Positions 32,044 to 44,376 of a stretch of 64,000 nt of DNA are shown one piece after another. The stretch comes from Aaosphaeria pasadenensis (lineage: Eukaryota > Ascomycota > Dothideomycetes > Pleosporales): the NCBI GenBank assembly GCA_022813625.1, contig JAKLMB010000002.1, positions 1,984,001 to 2,048,000 of the forward strand, read 5' to 3'. How positions within the stretch are numbered: position 1 is the stretch's first letter; each line of letters begins with the position of its first letter. The position numbers and the translations under genes were made by a program. The notes beneath the pieces were generated by a model that did not search any database, was not told the origin of the DNA, and saw only the letters and a program-made list of their open reading frames with translations.

Positions 32044-34759
32044 ATGAATCTATCCCAACTAGAGTCCGCGCGCGCGCTAGCTCTTGGAGAAGGAAAATAC
32101 TACAATACCATCCTCCCTGGCGTGCTTCCTATAATAACCTCCGCTGTCACAAATTCCGATCTTGAAATTCAACGATGGGGTGCCGATTTCCTAGCAGAGG
32201 CCTTCGCAGCCCCTACTTGGTCATCGCACGACAAGGAAAGCGTCAGCCTGTCTGTACTCCCCATCCTGAAGGACCTGCTAGAGGTGAAGGACACGGGAGT
32301 GATCAAGAGCTCAACCCAGGCATCAGCGAGCATATATCCACTGGTCTATCGGCATATGTAAGTCTAGAGTTCCCTCGAGTATACTGCTGCAGGATTGTCA
32401 TCAAGGACATATCTGGTACCGAGAAGAAGTGGTCCAGTTGCTTTTCTCTTGCCGTATCGCAATACAGGGAAGTGTGTTGAATTTAGTCTCACTCTTGGAT
32501 CTGTGCATAGTATATTCCATCCCAACGATACGCAGCATTGGCAGATCATGCTCGCAGTGAAGTCCAACATTCTGCGTCGAATGGATTCAGCGCCTCCCGG
32601 CGTACGCGTCTGTTGCGTCAAATTCGTCCAACAGATAATTCTTGCTCAGACACCAGGAATGGTCGCGGACCCCAGAGTAAATAACCTTCCGACCATGAAA
32701 TACTAACGGATCACTAACTCTGCGATAGCGCCCTGAACAGAATGATATATCTCTTGCTCTTGTCCCACGCGATCATGCACTCATCCCGTACGCAAACCTA
32801 GAGGCTGAAGCGTCAGGACTTCTAGACAGACTTCTGGACATTATACACGGCGATCACAGGTTAGCTAGATCGTTAATCGACACTACAATGTTTCTAATGA
32901 AGGACAGTGATGCTCTACTTGTTACTGCAACCCTCAACAGTTTGGGGATGCTTATACAACGTCGCCCTGTTGTTGCGAACAAAGTTTTGGCCAGCGTCCT
33001 CAACTTCAACCCTCTCAAACTTGCGAATTCACCGATGACGCCAAGGAATAAAGTCGTAATGCGATCAATGGAGCGGACAACGCGCGCTTTGCTAATAAAC
33101 GTGATCAAAAGGCAAAAAACACCTCCTTTCTGTTATTGGAAACAGGGCTAATCTTGGAACAGAAACCCAGAGGGTGCTTTCAACGGCCGAATACAACAGT
33201 ATCTAGAGCGAATGCATCGAATGCGCCTCGATGTTTTTGATGAGTCCAATCGCAAGAGACCTGCTCCAGCTGAGCCAACAGATGGATTGGATCCGGCCAA
33301 GAGGCAACGGGTGGGCGCAAATGCTTCCATCACGCCAGCCTCGATACCTCGTCTGCCACCCGGTCCCGTCAGTTACCGCCAGCTATACACAATAGATGCA
33401 GACAGCAACACAGCAAATTTTGATGTACAAGCCTTCAAGGATCCAGAACAGTTGTTGAAAATTGTGCTTCTTGTCCTTCGATCAATTGACGAAACGAAGT
33501 TGGGTAATGCCATCAATGTACGTATAGCCTCATCTGCTGTGCTCACTGCGATCAGTGTGCGTGGTCTGAAATACTGGAGACTTTCCGTAGCTTGGCACAG
33601 CTTTCTGTTTGTTGTTTGTCTTGTGCTGACCAGCCTTCCTCCAGATTGTCCGTTCACGCTATCTCGATGTTAGCAAGGACTTCATTCGTACCGCACTTCC
33701 TGTCCAGCCAACCTACCCAGTATCGGTCGATGATGAGGAGGAATACGAGCCTGATTTCGAACCTGATTTCGAACCTGAAGATGCGGAACAGCTCACCAAT
33801 CGACTGGATGGTGCCCCTCCAGAAAATACTGTTAGAGATCGTGTCCCGGAAGCATCGTTGGCGCCCTACAGGCTCCCCGAAGCGCCACCCCTTACTAGAG
33901 AAGAAGCATACAATTATGGCGACATGACGGTACGGCGATTATTGGGACTCATATCCGCTACCGAAGAAGCAGCTTCCAAGGCGAAGGGGACGAAGAACGG
34001 CTTCAATCGCCTTGCAGCGAATACTTACGACCGCGACGCTTGGGTCACAATTCTATCTCGTCTTGCCACACGAGCACGGGGTGGTCTTTTGGATGCAAAT
34101 CAACTTATCAAATCCGAATATCATGATGCGAAAAAGGGGCGTCAATCGCTCAGTGATACAATTCGAGAAGCCATTTACACTTACATCATGTATGATTGGC
34201 GGAAACGCATCGATGTTGCTGTCAACTGGTTGACTGAGGAATGGTATAACGATCGCATTCAGGCCGACGCTACGCGGCTCGATGCCAGGGAATCAGTCAA
34301 CGGCACTACGGTCGACGAGTTGAACCCCAACAGCCACTATAAACGGTGCGTTTTGCGGGTACTAGATGGCATAGTCCCCTTTGTTGAGGGGAGCGATAAA
34401 GGCCTTTTACGACTTATGTCAGAGATCCCGGAGCTGGACAAAGAAATATTACAGCGAATGAAGAAGATGGCAGAAGATCCCGAACGCATTGATCTTTCAA
34501 TCATGGTCCTGCAGTACATCTACATGTTCAAACCGCCAGCGAGAAAAATATGCATACAGGTCCTGGAGGAGATGTGGTATACCAGTAAGCTTTATCACTC
34601 GACTAACGGTACATTAGCTGACTGGTCATAGATGATCGAGCCAAGCCAAAGGCGAAGAAACTACTTGTGAAATGGAAACCCGAAGTATTGGAAACTAGGG
34701 ACGACGTCAAAATGGCACATACTAGCTCGAATGGAAATATGGAAGAACAGTCAGCGTAA
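32044..34759 (+). CDS. PTA1: mRNA cleavage and polyadenylation factor subunit Pta1 (symplekin homologue)
   Basis: Seven exons: 32044-32357, 32511-32676, 32729-32859, 32908-33111, 33163-33517, 33645-34584 and 34632-34759. They give 745 residues. The N-terminal half (about 40-300) is the symplekin/Pta1 HEAT-type domain, with VKSNILRRMDSAPPGVRVCC, KFVQQIIL.QTPG and ATLNSLGMLIQRRP. A Lys/Arg-rich linker and an acidic stretch (SVDDEEEYEPDFEPDFEPED) precede the C-terminal domain. Pta1 is the scaffold of the cleavage and polyadenylation factor and also binds Ssu72. The intron at 33112-33162 needs a GC donor to keep frame. The 48-nt intron 32860-32907 is in frame and stop-free, so its removal rests on family alignment. 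The intron 32358-32510 is inferred from the frame and FHPNDTQHW continuity. Confidence 0.88.
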
Positions 34760-35262
34760 ATTGATTATCGGCCGGGGGTTGGCATCGATAGCTGTGTTCT
34801 GCCAGGTGCAGAATGCCATCCGTATTTGTTATTGCATTGTGTAGATTTAGCTCATTGGGTTCATGGGTGCTCACAGAAGCTTGACTTTCTAGCTTGCGGT
34901 CACTAACCCAATACATTTGGTAGTATTCAATAAGAATACATGTACAGGGGGCTGCAACCCTCTGTACTCTGCGAACGGGGGAAGCTGGTCAAACCCCCCA
35001 TTAAACGCATAATCAATTTCTATCGACTCATGCCACTTCCAACACGAATGTCTAAGAGGCAGATCATTCCGACACGGAGAGCCCCATCAAGTTCTTTCTC
35101 ACTTGTGAGATAATCAAAGACATAATCTAAAGGTTTTTCTACCGTGGATGGCTGGTAGGCATTCTGAACCCTTACTTGCGGCATAAAGAACGGTGGAACA
35201 GTTGGGAAAACTTTAACACTCGTAGAACCGTTTCACCTGACCGCGAATTTCCTAACCTAACA
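34760..35262. other. intergenic region between convergent PTA1 and lipase genes
   Basis: No gene is seen. It presumably holds the two 3' UTRs. Confidence 0.45.
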
Positions 35263-37599
35263 TCACAACCGCATCTTTTCCCCCTTCGCCACCTCTGCCT
35301 CGAGATCGCGATGCCCCTCTCCGCCTCCACCAGAAACCTGCTGTGCGCCCTTACTACTCCACTCGCCAGCTGTCGTATCGACTTCTCTGGTGCCTTGTTC
35401 TCTCTCTTCCGTTCGCTTGTAAAAGTCTACAATATCTTGGCAACCTCGCGGTATTTTGCAAAGGCGTCGTGCTGATTCGGGCGCAGTTTTCCATATGACT
35501 TCTCGTATCTCCTTTCCCACTTTTTCTATAGCATCCATCGCCCAAATGACATCTAGATGTTCATAACCTTCAATAACTTTTGAATGCACAACATCAACAT
35601 GGGGTTCGCGGTTGCGTTCAAAGCGGCGAAGGAGCCTACGACCATCAACCAGATCGTCGGCACCGCAAACCCAAAGCGCAAAGGGAGGGGTCCCGGGCCC
35701 ATACCACGCAAAGCGTGAGCGATCTTTTTTATGATGGTGGAAGTCAGCACGTTCTCCGTCAGATGGTGATTGTGGCGTGCTAGTGGAGTTGGCCTCGCCA
35801 TCGCTACCGGATTCGTCGCTCGAATAGTCGAGTCGCTGGTCATCCTGTTCATCTTCTCGGTCCTCTATCGTGTTCTCTTCCCGAGTGGCAAGGATACATT
35901 TCTGATTTGCAAAGCATTCTCTTCCAAGCCACCAACGCATAGATTCCGCAGAAACATACACAGGGGCGAACTGAAACATTCGATCTCGCAAATCCTGCTC
36001 CCATCGGTCATCTGTCCAGTTGAACAAGAACGAGAAGACACGATATCCCATCGCTCCGTACAGTCGGGAAGGCAGGAGCGAATGCATGGTCATCATAAAG
36101 GGAATAAAAGCATGGATGCCGAAAATTGCTCTAAACATCGCGGGACTAATTATCCTCATGAATTTAAAGTATATCTTCCCGATCAATGGGCCTGCATATG
36201 CCGCTGGAGCCAAAGCGCAAAAGACACTAATCTTCTCTCCAATCTCGGGACGTTGCTCTTTAGCCAATGCAACTAAAGTTTGTGTTGTACCTTGGCTATG
36301 TGCAATGAGGCCAAGTTTATGAAATCCAGTCTCTGATATAACGCGTGAGATTAGGGCTGGGAGGTCCATGACCCCCATTTGACGAATATTCCAAGCCCAC
36401 ATCCGAGGGTCGCTATACTTTAGCATGCTATGCTTTGGATGAAAGCCGCAGCGATTGCTTCCGAGCCACACATCATACCCAGATTTGGCCAGGAAGAAAG
36501 CGAGGCTGTCATCATCGTTTGTGCAGAAAGCACCCGCTGACTGAAGCAAGCCGTGAATCATGAGAACAGGATATCTTTTCTCGCCCGACTGGTCATCCGC
36601 TGCAGGTACATGGCACGCATGATCTTGAAAGTTGTCTGGGCCATGGGGCATACGTTGGGATGGATTCGTCCTCTCGTACCTCTTTGGGTTGTAGAGATGC
36701 CAGAGCTCAATGATAAAACCATCTTCCGTCTGCACTTCGAAGATTTCGCAATCAAGCCCTACACGACGAGCATAATACCGGACATCGCAGATAACCGGGT
36801 CGGGTCCTCCTTCTAGAGGAGCGAAGTCGTCGAGTCCTTTTACTTCTGAGTCGCATTCAACATCATCGCCAAAGCCAACATTTGTACCCGAAGCCCACGC
36901 CTTGTCAGCTATCCGCCTAGCCTTACGTCGTGTTTTCTCCTCTTTGAAGAACGGCCTGCGTGAATTAGGGTCACGTAATGTGATCCGAAACCAGACATGT
37001 TTAGCTGCGAGCGGGATGCTGGTAAATGCGGCGCCAAGGATGATGACGACTAAGAAGAAAAAAGATAATACTGCTGATGAGAGACGAAAAGTCCAGCAAT
37101 GTATTCGTCTGAGCGGGGTTGGAGGTCCATACAATGGCATGGGGGGAAATAGCGGATTCGTCCTTGAGGGAGGTTTGGCATCTCGAAGTGGAGCATCGAT
37201 CCCATCGTCTTCCTTGGTGACATGTTCACTGGAATGTGCTGCCCCATGTATGGTTCCATCTCTTGACTCACGCGTAGTGGCCTTACTTTCTTTGCGCTGG
37301 GAAGGGTCACGTTTGTCGACTACGTCTCTAAGCTTGTTGAGCTTGATTGCCTCTTCGACGGGCACTGCAGGCAGTCGGCCCCCATCCATGGTCTGAATGA
37401 CGGGATCTTGGGGCGTGACAAAGTTTGCCTCGACGGCTTGCGTTGACCCTGTGGTCTCATCTTCTTGACCTGGCACATATTGACCAAGGCGCTCAGATTG
37501 ATGTGAGAGATCAATGGCAGCTTTTGTTTTCGACTTGGTTTTCTCTCCAGCATCACCGACCTTCTCCATGAGCGCATGAACTGCTTCAGCACTGGGCAT
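35263..37599 (-). CDS. steryl ester hydrolase / lipase of the Tgl1-Yeh1 type
   Basis: A single 778-codon frame. The N-terminal 165 residues are hydrophilic, followed by one strong membrane span at about 170-196 and a cluster of basic residues. The alpha/beta-hydrolase-associated lipase region begins with FEVQTEDGFIIELWHL. The catalytic machinery is visible: oxyanion-region HGLLQSAGAF, nucleophile elbow IAHSQGT (Ser near 433), Asp in VCGADDLVD near 646 and His in GYEHLDV near 680. An acidic/Ser insert (about 575-605) precedes the Asp. Yeast Tgl1, Yeh1 and Yeh2 are membrane-anchored hydrolases of ergosteryl esters on lipid droplets and at the plasma membrane. The same architecture suggests this role, but triglyceride lipase activity is also possible. 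It is divergent from PEX6. Confidence 0.88.
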   Translation of the reverse strand: MPSAEAVHALMEKVGDAGEKTKSKTKAAIDLSHQSERLGQYVPGQEDETTGSTQAVEANFVTPQDPVIQTMDGGRLPAVPVEEAIKLNKLRDVVDKRDPSQRKESKATTRESRDGTIHGAAHSSEHVTKEDDGIDAPLRDAKPPSRTNPLFPPMPLYGPPTPLRRIHCWTFRLSSAVLSFFFLVVIILGAAFTSIPLAAKHVWFRITLRDPNSRRPFFKEEKTRRKARRIADKAWASGTNVGFGDDVECDSEVKGLDDFAPLEGGPDPVICDVRYYARRVGLDCEIFEVQTEDGFIIELWHLYNPKRYERTNPSQRMPHGPDNFQDHACHVPAADDQSGEKRYPVLMIHGLLQSAGAFCTNDDDSLAFFLAKSGYDVWLGSNRCGFHPKHSMLKYSDPRMWAWNIRQMGVMDLPALISRVISETGFHKLGLIAHSQGTTQTLVALAKEQRPEIGEKISVFCALAPAAYAGPLIGKIYFKFMRIISPAMFRAIFGIHAFIPFMMTMHSLLPSRLYGAMGYRVFSFLFNWTDDRWEQDLRDRMFQFAPVYVSAESMRWWLGRECFANQKCILATREENTIEDREDEQDDQRLDYSSDESGSDGEANSTSTPQSPSDGERADFHHHKKDRSRFAWYGPGTPPFALWVCGADDLVDGRRLLRRFERNREPHVDVVHSKVIEGYEHLDVIWAMDAIEKVGKEIREVIWKTAPESARRLCKIPRGCQDIVDFYKRTEEREQGTREVDTTAGEWSSKGAQQVSGGGGEGHRDLEAEVAKGEKMRL

Positions 37600-38880
37600 T
37601 GCTTAAACTCAACAGAAGCCGTTCGTTAGGTACTTCAGTAAAGGGAGAGCTTTCTGTGCTGTAATGATAGTGGATGGGGCGGCTGAGGTGCAAGATCATA
37701 ACGACGATGTGGAAAAAGAAGGGGGAAAAGATACCGTGCGCTGTGCCTAGGTAAATTCATGAGACTTGGGCATTTACCACATACATCAAGTACTTCAAGG
37801 AACGCGATAGCGATCCTCTGTGTGGCTGAAAGATCAGCTCAGCAACGAGTACACATGATAGCAGTATCGACAGGGCCGCAACACGTACGAGTAATGACAT
37901 CAGAGGCATTCGCTAACACCATGAATCTACCTCGTACCATTGGCCCTGCTCAACAATTTTTTGGCACTCTATGTACCCAAGCGGGTAAAGTAAGCATAAA
38001 CGCGCTGTGAGCGCTTATAGTACGAGTATGTATCTGATTACTTAGCCAACGTGCCAACTTATCCTTCCCATTAATTTTGCCGCTTTGCCTTTGCCCTACC
38101 CTGCCATGTCCCTGTCTCGATTGCCGCACCTCGGGGCGACGATCAATCGACCACCCACCCACGCCACTCAACTTTGTCATGATGGTAATTGGAGAAATCT
38201 AGAAACGATGAAAATGCATTCTCGAACTACAACATGGGGCCTGGCCTTGAGTGATGGTGAGGAGATATGACCCTAGTATCTATCTATGCAGGGCATCTTC
38301 CGTGCAACCAGTCCTAAGTACAAATACTCCCCACCTATCAATGTATCCATCCATCTTGTAGTTTAGCTTTCCTACCCGTAGCAAAGAGAAGATGACAAGG
38401 GAAGTCCAAATGGCACAGCATAAATCCCCCATGCATGCATTTATACGGAAGATATACGGAGTACGGTTCATACATGCTGTACTATGGTGAATTATTGTAT
38501 CATCGAGGATACGTAGATAACTTATTCCACTGTCCAGAGTTATTACTCTGAATGTTCATTCAAATTCGCCGTACCTACGAGTCAGGTACGTACCGTGGTG
38601 TGGTACCTTACCCGTCAATCATCATGGCCATTTGCCGAGGTTCGGACGCTTGGCAATTAGTTCCGCTCAGCAACCACATCGGATTCATCATGTATTATTG
38701 TTGACTTGGACACTTGCTGTACTTTGCTTTGTTACTACCTCTCCACTTACCTAGGTATACACTGCTGCTTGTCACATGAATAAATCGCCTTAGCAACGCG
38801 TCGTAGAGCCGCATTCTTCCTACCTTGTTCATATTTCCTCTCTGCTTTGGCTACACTTCTCCCTCAGTCCTTTCACACCT
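37600..38880. promoter_or_regulatory. divergent 1.3-kb upstream region, lipase and PEX6
   Basis: No gene is seen. Short words of the CCTAGGTA and TACGGAGTACGG type occur near 37745, 38455 and 38750. Confidence 0.45.
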
Positions 38881-41800
38881 ATGTCTGACACTCTAAATGA
38901 AATCACCCACTCGCGCAAGAGGCACCGCGGGAGGAGAAGACTAGATCGCTCCGCCATTTCGGCGCACCTACTACTTGACGATCGCATCAAGGATGGTGTG
39001 GGCACCTTGTCAGAAGACCTTATCCAGAATCTATTCCCAGGTCGGTCATGTCTTTCCACATGCTTGCTTTGCTTTACTTGCGGCGCCTCTAACAAACCGT
39101 CTAGATGCCGGCAGTATTGGTATTAATCAACAGACCGTCTATCACGTCGCAATAACCCCATGGCTCCCGAGTTGTTCCGTTGCACCTACGAGCGCTTCGT
39201 GGACCATCCTACCCGCTCGAGCTCCTGATAGAGCTGATGGCTCTACAAATCGACCACACTCTTCTCTCCGAATCTCACCTTCGATGCAAGGCCTGCAATC
39301 TTTCATTCACATACTTCAAACCGTTGCACCGACCAAGACCCCCCGACGAGATACCCCAATCGAAATTCGTATCTTTAGTGTCGTACCCATCGGGCTAGAC
39401 ACCGTCTTTGTCACGCTTGACACAGAAGAATTGCGAAAGTTAGACGAGGTTCATGCGAAGTTCGGTGGTGGTTTCGATGGTAGTCGGCTCAATGGCGTAA
39501 ACAAGATCTCCAGAGATCGGTTACTGAAGACCAATGGCAATTCCAGAGATACGCATACAGCTGAGCAAACTAACAAAGACACTGTGTGGAGCAAGGCCGT
39601 ACGAGACGCTCTCAAATCGCCGTTCATAGTCCATACGGGCGACATGTTACATCTCCCCTTACCGGCCCACCCAATCACACACGTACCCCCTCCGCCAGCG
39701 AGGATAACAGCATGTGAGCCAGTCGCACAAGGCCTACTGTTGCCTACTACTAGAATTGTGATCCTCCAATCACATCGCGGCATCAAGCCGGTTCGGATTC
39801 TCCCATCTTCGAGACAACCGTCCATATCGAGTGGCTACGGCGAGGAGGAAGGTGAGGACACGTCCAACGAGCAATTCTATTCTGCCGCCGAGGAACGGGG
39901 TTCCTCACAAAACAACACGCCTCCCGACGGAGAGTCGACCGATAATTTAGACTCCGACATGTCGGGCTCAGATGCAGGGGATCTTTCGGACGATTCGGAG
40001 GACATAATCTCTCTGAACGCTCCATTACTGCCGCCTCAATCATCTGGCGTACTGTCATCGTTCAGTTCCGCAACACCTCGTCCTGGTAATTTCCATACCA
40101 ACGGCATAGCTACACCAGGTTCAGTGTTCTCAAGTTTCACAGCCACGACGACACGTGGAGGCGCTCCATCCAAGGGCCGCGTTTTCAAAGCCCAAGGATT
40201 GCTTCAGGCCATCGACAATGAGATGTTGTATCCCAAGCCAGCACGTGAGGATGATAGTGAAACCCGAGTGTTTGTGGATACCAATACTCTTGTCAAAGTT
40301 GGGTGCTTCTCGGGTGACTGGGTGAGGATCGAAGTTGCACCGGAACCTTCCCAGAACCCTCTCTGGGCTCTCGGTGCGTTTGGCGGAGTGAATGAGGACC
40401 AGCCAGAGTGGCGCCCGGCCAAACTGTTCGGACTGCCAGAGAGCATGATCAAAAAGGTGCCGCGATATCCTGTTGTCAAGAACGCCGATTTCGAACGCCG
40501 ACCGAGCTTTTCCGGCTTTGCAGCCAGCAATATAGCCTCTCAAGCGTATCTATCACCAATCACTCTAGCAAATCTGGGAAATCCTTCACATCTTCGCATT
40601 ACTCCTTTAGCTCCTCCAGCCCCAACACACTTACCAAGAAATGTCATCCACAAGCCTCGCCTCGCTAGTACTGCTTTACCGCCGCTGGCAAAGGAGGTTA
40701 CATTGCTAAAGCTTTCCACTCCGTTATCCTCAGATCGCGTGCTCCAACCGAGTCTGTTCGCTGCGCTGAAGGAATACTTTGAGCAGAAGCGACGAATTGT
40801 CAAGACAGGCGATTTAATTGGCATATCAATAGATGAAACCCTCGGCCGCGCAACTTTTCAGGCAACGACAACTGAGGACGACGTGGGAGGCGATGAGCTG
40901 CTCGCAGAGCCAAATCAGCTTGACGGTGAGATGGACAACCACTTGGCGTCGGGTTTCAGAAAGGCCCACAGAGTGTCATGGTTCAAAATTGGCAATGCAG
41001 TTGCATCGACCGTTGTTGATTCTGGTGAGGTACGTGACTTGGATCCGTGGGGTGGTGTCGTGGTCGTAGACGCTACTAGCACAAAGATGGAGATGAATGG
41101 AAGTGAGCAAGGCCGTACTCCCGCATCATTGAGCAGTACTTGGCAATACTATCTTGGAGCAAAACGACCCCCAGTGGCTTTGAGCCCCAGGGCATCAATA
41201 CTGGACGAGACTCCACGACCATACATATCTGCACTGCGTCGGAGGCTTCGAGAGCTCATTTCTGTAGCCACCAGCCCGCGGGCTATTCACCTTAGACTTC
41301 CGCCAATTGCCGTTCTTATTACTTCCACACAGCGCGGTATCGGCAAGTCCTCTGTGGCGGAGAAGGCTTGTGAAGATTTGGGGCTTCACGTCTTTCCGAT
41401 TGACGCCTTCGACATCCTCACTGAGGGAGGTTCTGGAGGTGGTGATGTGAAAACTGAAGGCTTTTTGAAAGCTCGGGCCGAGCGTGCACTTTCATGTGGT
41501 GCAGAATTCACAGCTTTATTGATCAAACATATCGATGCTCTCGATGCAGATCGCATGAATGCAGCTTTGAAAGATATTCTAGCCGACTCCAGAGTCCTAA
41601 TCGCGACGACTACCGAAGTGGATAAGGTCTCTGAAGGAGTAAGGGGAATCTTCACACATGAGATAGAGATGAATGCTCCCGATGAAGGCGAACGCGAAGG
41701 CATATTGCGAAGCATTGTTGATGATGCGGGATTGCGACTATCTCCCGAGGTCGACCTTGCCAATGTCGCCGTCAAGACTGCGGCCCTGGTGGCAGGGGAC

Positions 41801-43268
41801 CTTGTAGACGTGGTCGACCGGGCCGTGGTGGCAAAGTCAAACCGTCTTGAAGCACTCGCGACGTTAGCAACCCAGACGTTGAGTTCCGCAGAACCAGTGA
41901 CCACCACAGACATTGAGCTCGCAGGAGGCTCGTTCACCAACAGTCTCACCAAACCAGACTTCGACGCAGCCGTAGAGGCCGCTCGGAAGAATTTCGCCGA
42001 TTCTATAGGAGCACCAAAGATCCCCAACGTTAGTTGGTCAGATGTTGGTGGGCTCACGCACGTAAAGGATGCTGTAATGGAAACCATACAGTTGCCGCTG
42101 GCGCGTCCGGAGCTATTTGCAAAGGGGATGAAAAAGCGCAGCGGCATTCTGTTCTATGGCCCGCCTGGTACCGGAAAGACACTGCTCGCGAAAGCCATCG
42201 CCACCGAATTTTCGCTCAACTTCTTCAGTGTCAAGGGTCCAGAATTGCTTAACATGTATATCGGTGAATCCGAGGCCAACGTTCGTCGCGTGTTCCAGCG
42301 CGCAAGAGATGCCCGCCCATGTGCCGTGTTTTTTGATGAATTAGATTCCGTGGCACCCAAGCGTGGAAATCAAGGCGACAGCGGAGGTGTTATGGACCGA
42401 ATTGTGAGTCAGCTCCTAGCCGAACTCGACGGCATGAGTGATGGTGGAGAAGGGGGGGGTGGTGTGTTTGTCATTGGAGCAACCAATCGACCAGATCTGT
42501 TGGATCAAGCCTTGCTGCGCCCCGGCAGATTTGACAAAATGCTCTATTTGGGAGTTTCGGATACGCACGACAAGCAGCAGACTATCCTTGAAGCCCTGAC
42601 GAGAAAGTGAGTCTCGCATACCCCTTTGCGCACTAGGCAAAAGCTAACCATGAACTAGATTCACGATGCATCCCCAGCTGTCACTGAAACGTGTGGCATC
42701 GAACCTTCCTTTTACTTACACTGGTGCAGACATGTATGCACTCTGCTCTGACGCCATGTTAAAAGCTATAACACGACAGGCACGAGCAGTCGACCAAAAG
42801 GTGAAGGCGTACAATGCTGCCAATGCCCAGCAGATCTCAACGGCATATTTCTTTGATCATCTGGCGACAGAGGAGGATACGGGAGTGTTAGTTACTGAAG
42901 AAGACTTCGTGGAGGCCAACAAAGAACTTGTTCCTAGTGTCAGTGCGGACGAGATTTCACATTATGAGCGAGTGCGAAGAACGTTTGAAGGTGCGGGCAA
43001 GAAGGAAGATCAAAATGGCATTACCACGATGGCTCGTACACAGAGCTCTTTGCAAGTGGGCATGCAGGAGAATGGCGCTGGTAATGGGGACGACTACGTC
43101 ATTCGCACGGATCATCTCGAATTAAATGGCAATGAGAATGGAGGTGGAAGTGGAAGCAAGGGGAAGGGTAAAGCAAGCGTCAACCATGGCAAGGGCAAGA
43201 GCAGCATCGACATTGCGGAGGGTGGTTTCGGCAGTGCTACGCAGGACGATGAAGAACTCTACACCTGA
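38881..43268 (+). CDS. PEX6: peroxisomal biogenesis AAA-ATPase Pex6
   Basis: Exons 38881-39040, 39105-42606 and 42659-43268 give 1423 residues. The N-terminal half is the Pex6 adaptor region with acidic/Ser low-complexity stretches (about 270-330). The D1 ATPase is degenerate: its P-loop reads TQRGIGKS, near 797, lacking the first Gly. D2 is intact: Walker A GPPGTGKT at about 1072, Walker B FFDELD near 1132, and the sensor segment IGATNRPDLLDQALLRPGRFD. The tail after the second intron finishes D2 (YTGADMYALCSDAM). Pex6 forms a hexamer with Pex1 that extracts ubiquitinated Pex5 from the peroxisome membrane. The weak D1 and active D2 are normal for Pex6. The C-terminal 80 residues are Gly/Lys/Ser-rich and specific to this type of fungus. 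Confidence 0.95.
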
Positions 43269-43832
43269 AAGTTCCCGCCTTTCTAAGCCATGCAGAATGT
43301 CATGTCAAAGAGGAATGTGAAAGCTGTACACTTCAACCCTCCCAATCGCGGGTCTCATTGTATATAGTATAGTGTAAATCATTGGAATGTTGCATTGAGG
43401 TGGAGCTAATCTACAATAATGATAAAAACAACAGCGACAACAACAATAACAATACTCCGCAAGACGGAGCACATACTCACCGTCTGAAGTTTGCACTTGC
43501 CATGACTTGTTGATGATTCACCGTCGCCGTCGCCTCCAGCAACCCGACAGTCGTGTTCCACAACATCTGACGAACTCCACCAAATATTTACCAGATTTCT
43601 CAGTAGCGAATATTAATTCATCGTCTACCAAGGAGCAACATACATATGGGTAGGCAGACGTAAACCTCCGTCCCACAGTTACAGTGCCTTTTTGTTGGCG
43701 ACTAGATTAACACAAACCCCTTCGACAAGCTGCTCTGAGGTATAACTTTGGGTCACACTTCGTACCCCAACGCTCACCGTCTAGCTAATCTATTATTTTT
43801 TGACGTTCTTCATACCTACCATTACAATCGTA
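43269..43832. other. intergenic region
   Basis: No gene is seen. An AATAATGATAAAAACAACAG-like A-rich stretch near 43415-43455 probably lies in or beyond the PEX6 3' UTR. Confidence 0.4.
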
Positions 43833-44376
43833 ATGATTCACATAACGGCGATTGCAATTCTGGGAGCTTTCGTCTCAGACTCGATTTCCGCAACCGTCAC
43901 ATTGGAAGAAACGCCCTGCATTCAGCAGAAGACTCGCCTCGAAACATTGATAGTTAGAACAGACAAGCTCGAAGTTCGAGGTATGTAAACCTCACTCTCC
44001 GGATAACTTATCCCTCCGCCGAAATTTGAATGCAACTACTGACAATGCACCCATAGATCTTCCATCTCTGTGTGGACTGAAAATAATATCTGCCGCCGGA
44101 GCCAACATCCACACCATCTCATGCATCGCCTTCAAAGATGAAAAGGGCGAGGAAGTTGGATCCGCTCGCTTCACCTTTGATAGCCCAGCACTGATTTCAA
44201 CGAATCCTGTGCAAGTTGGCTCCCTGAAATGTGACACCAACCGCTCTACGAGTTATGTTACACCGTCCACTCGACCCGCTCCGACCAGTCTTGCAAGGTA
44301 CGCGAATGTAACAAAGGGCCCGGGCTCACGGCTGTATGACACTGGTACAACAAACATCACCACAACTGCATTGTAA
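43833..44376 (+). CDS. small predicted secreted four-cysteine protein, function unknown
   Basis: Exons 43833-43980 and 44057-44376 with a 76-nt intron (GTATGT, CTGAC branch, TAG) give 155 residues. The first 20 residues form a probable signal peptide (hydrophobic ITAIAILGAFV, cleavage after SISA). The mature part has four Cys (29, 55, 72, 108), a compact middle segment with LCGLKIISAAGANIHTISC, and a Ser/Thr/Asn-rich tail with possible N-glycosylation sites. I do not recognise a family. The signal peptide, size, even Cys number and isolated position between two conserved genes are typical of fungal small secreted proteins, some of which are effectors, but nothing here shows that role. The intron join is in frame and adds no stop. 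Confidence 0.68.

Noticed and set aside
34930..34955. AACCCTCTGTA word similar to the end of the 16.4/18.6-kb inverted-repeat element
   Set aside because: Only about 11 bp match and no second arm or interior similarity is found.
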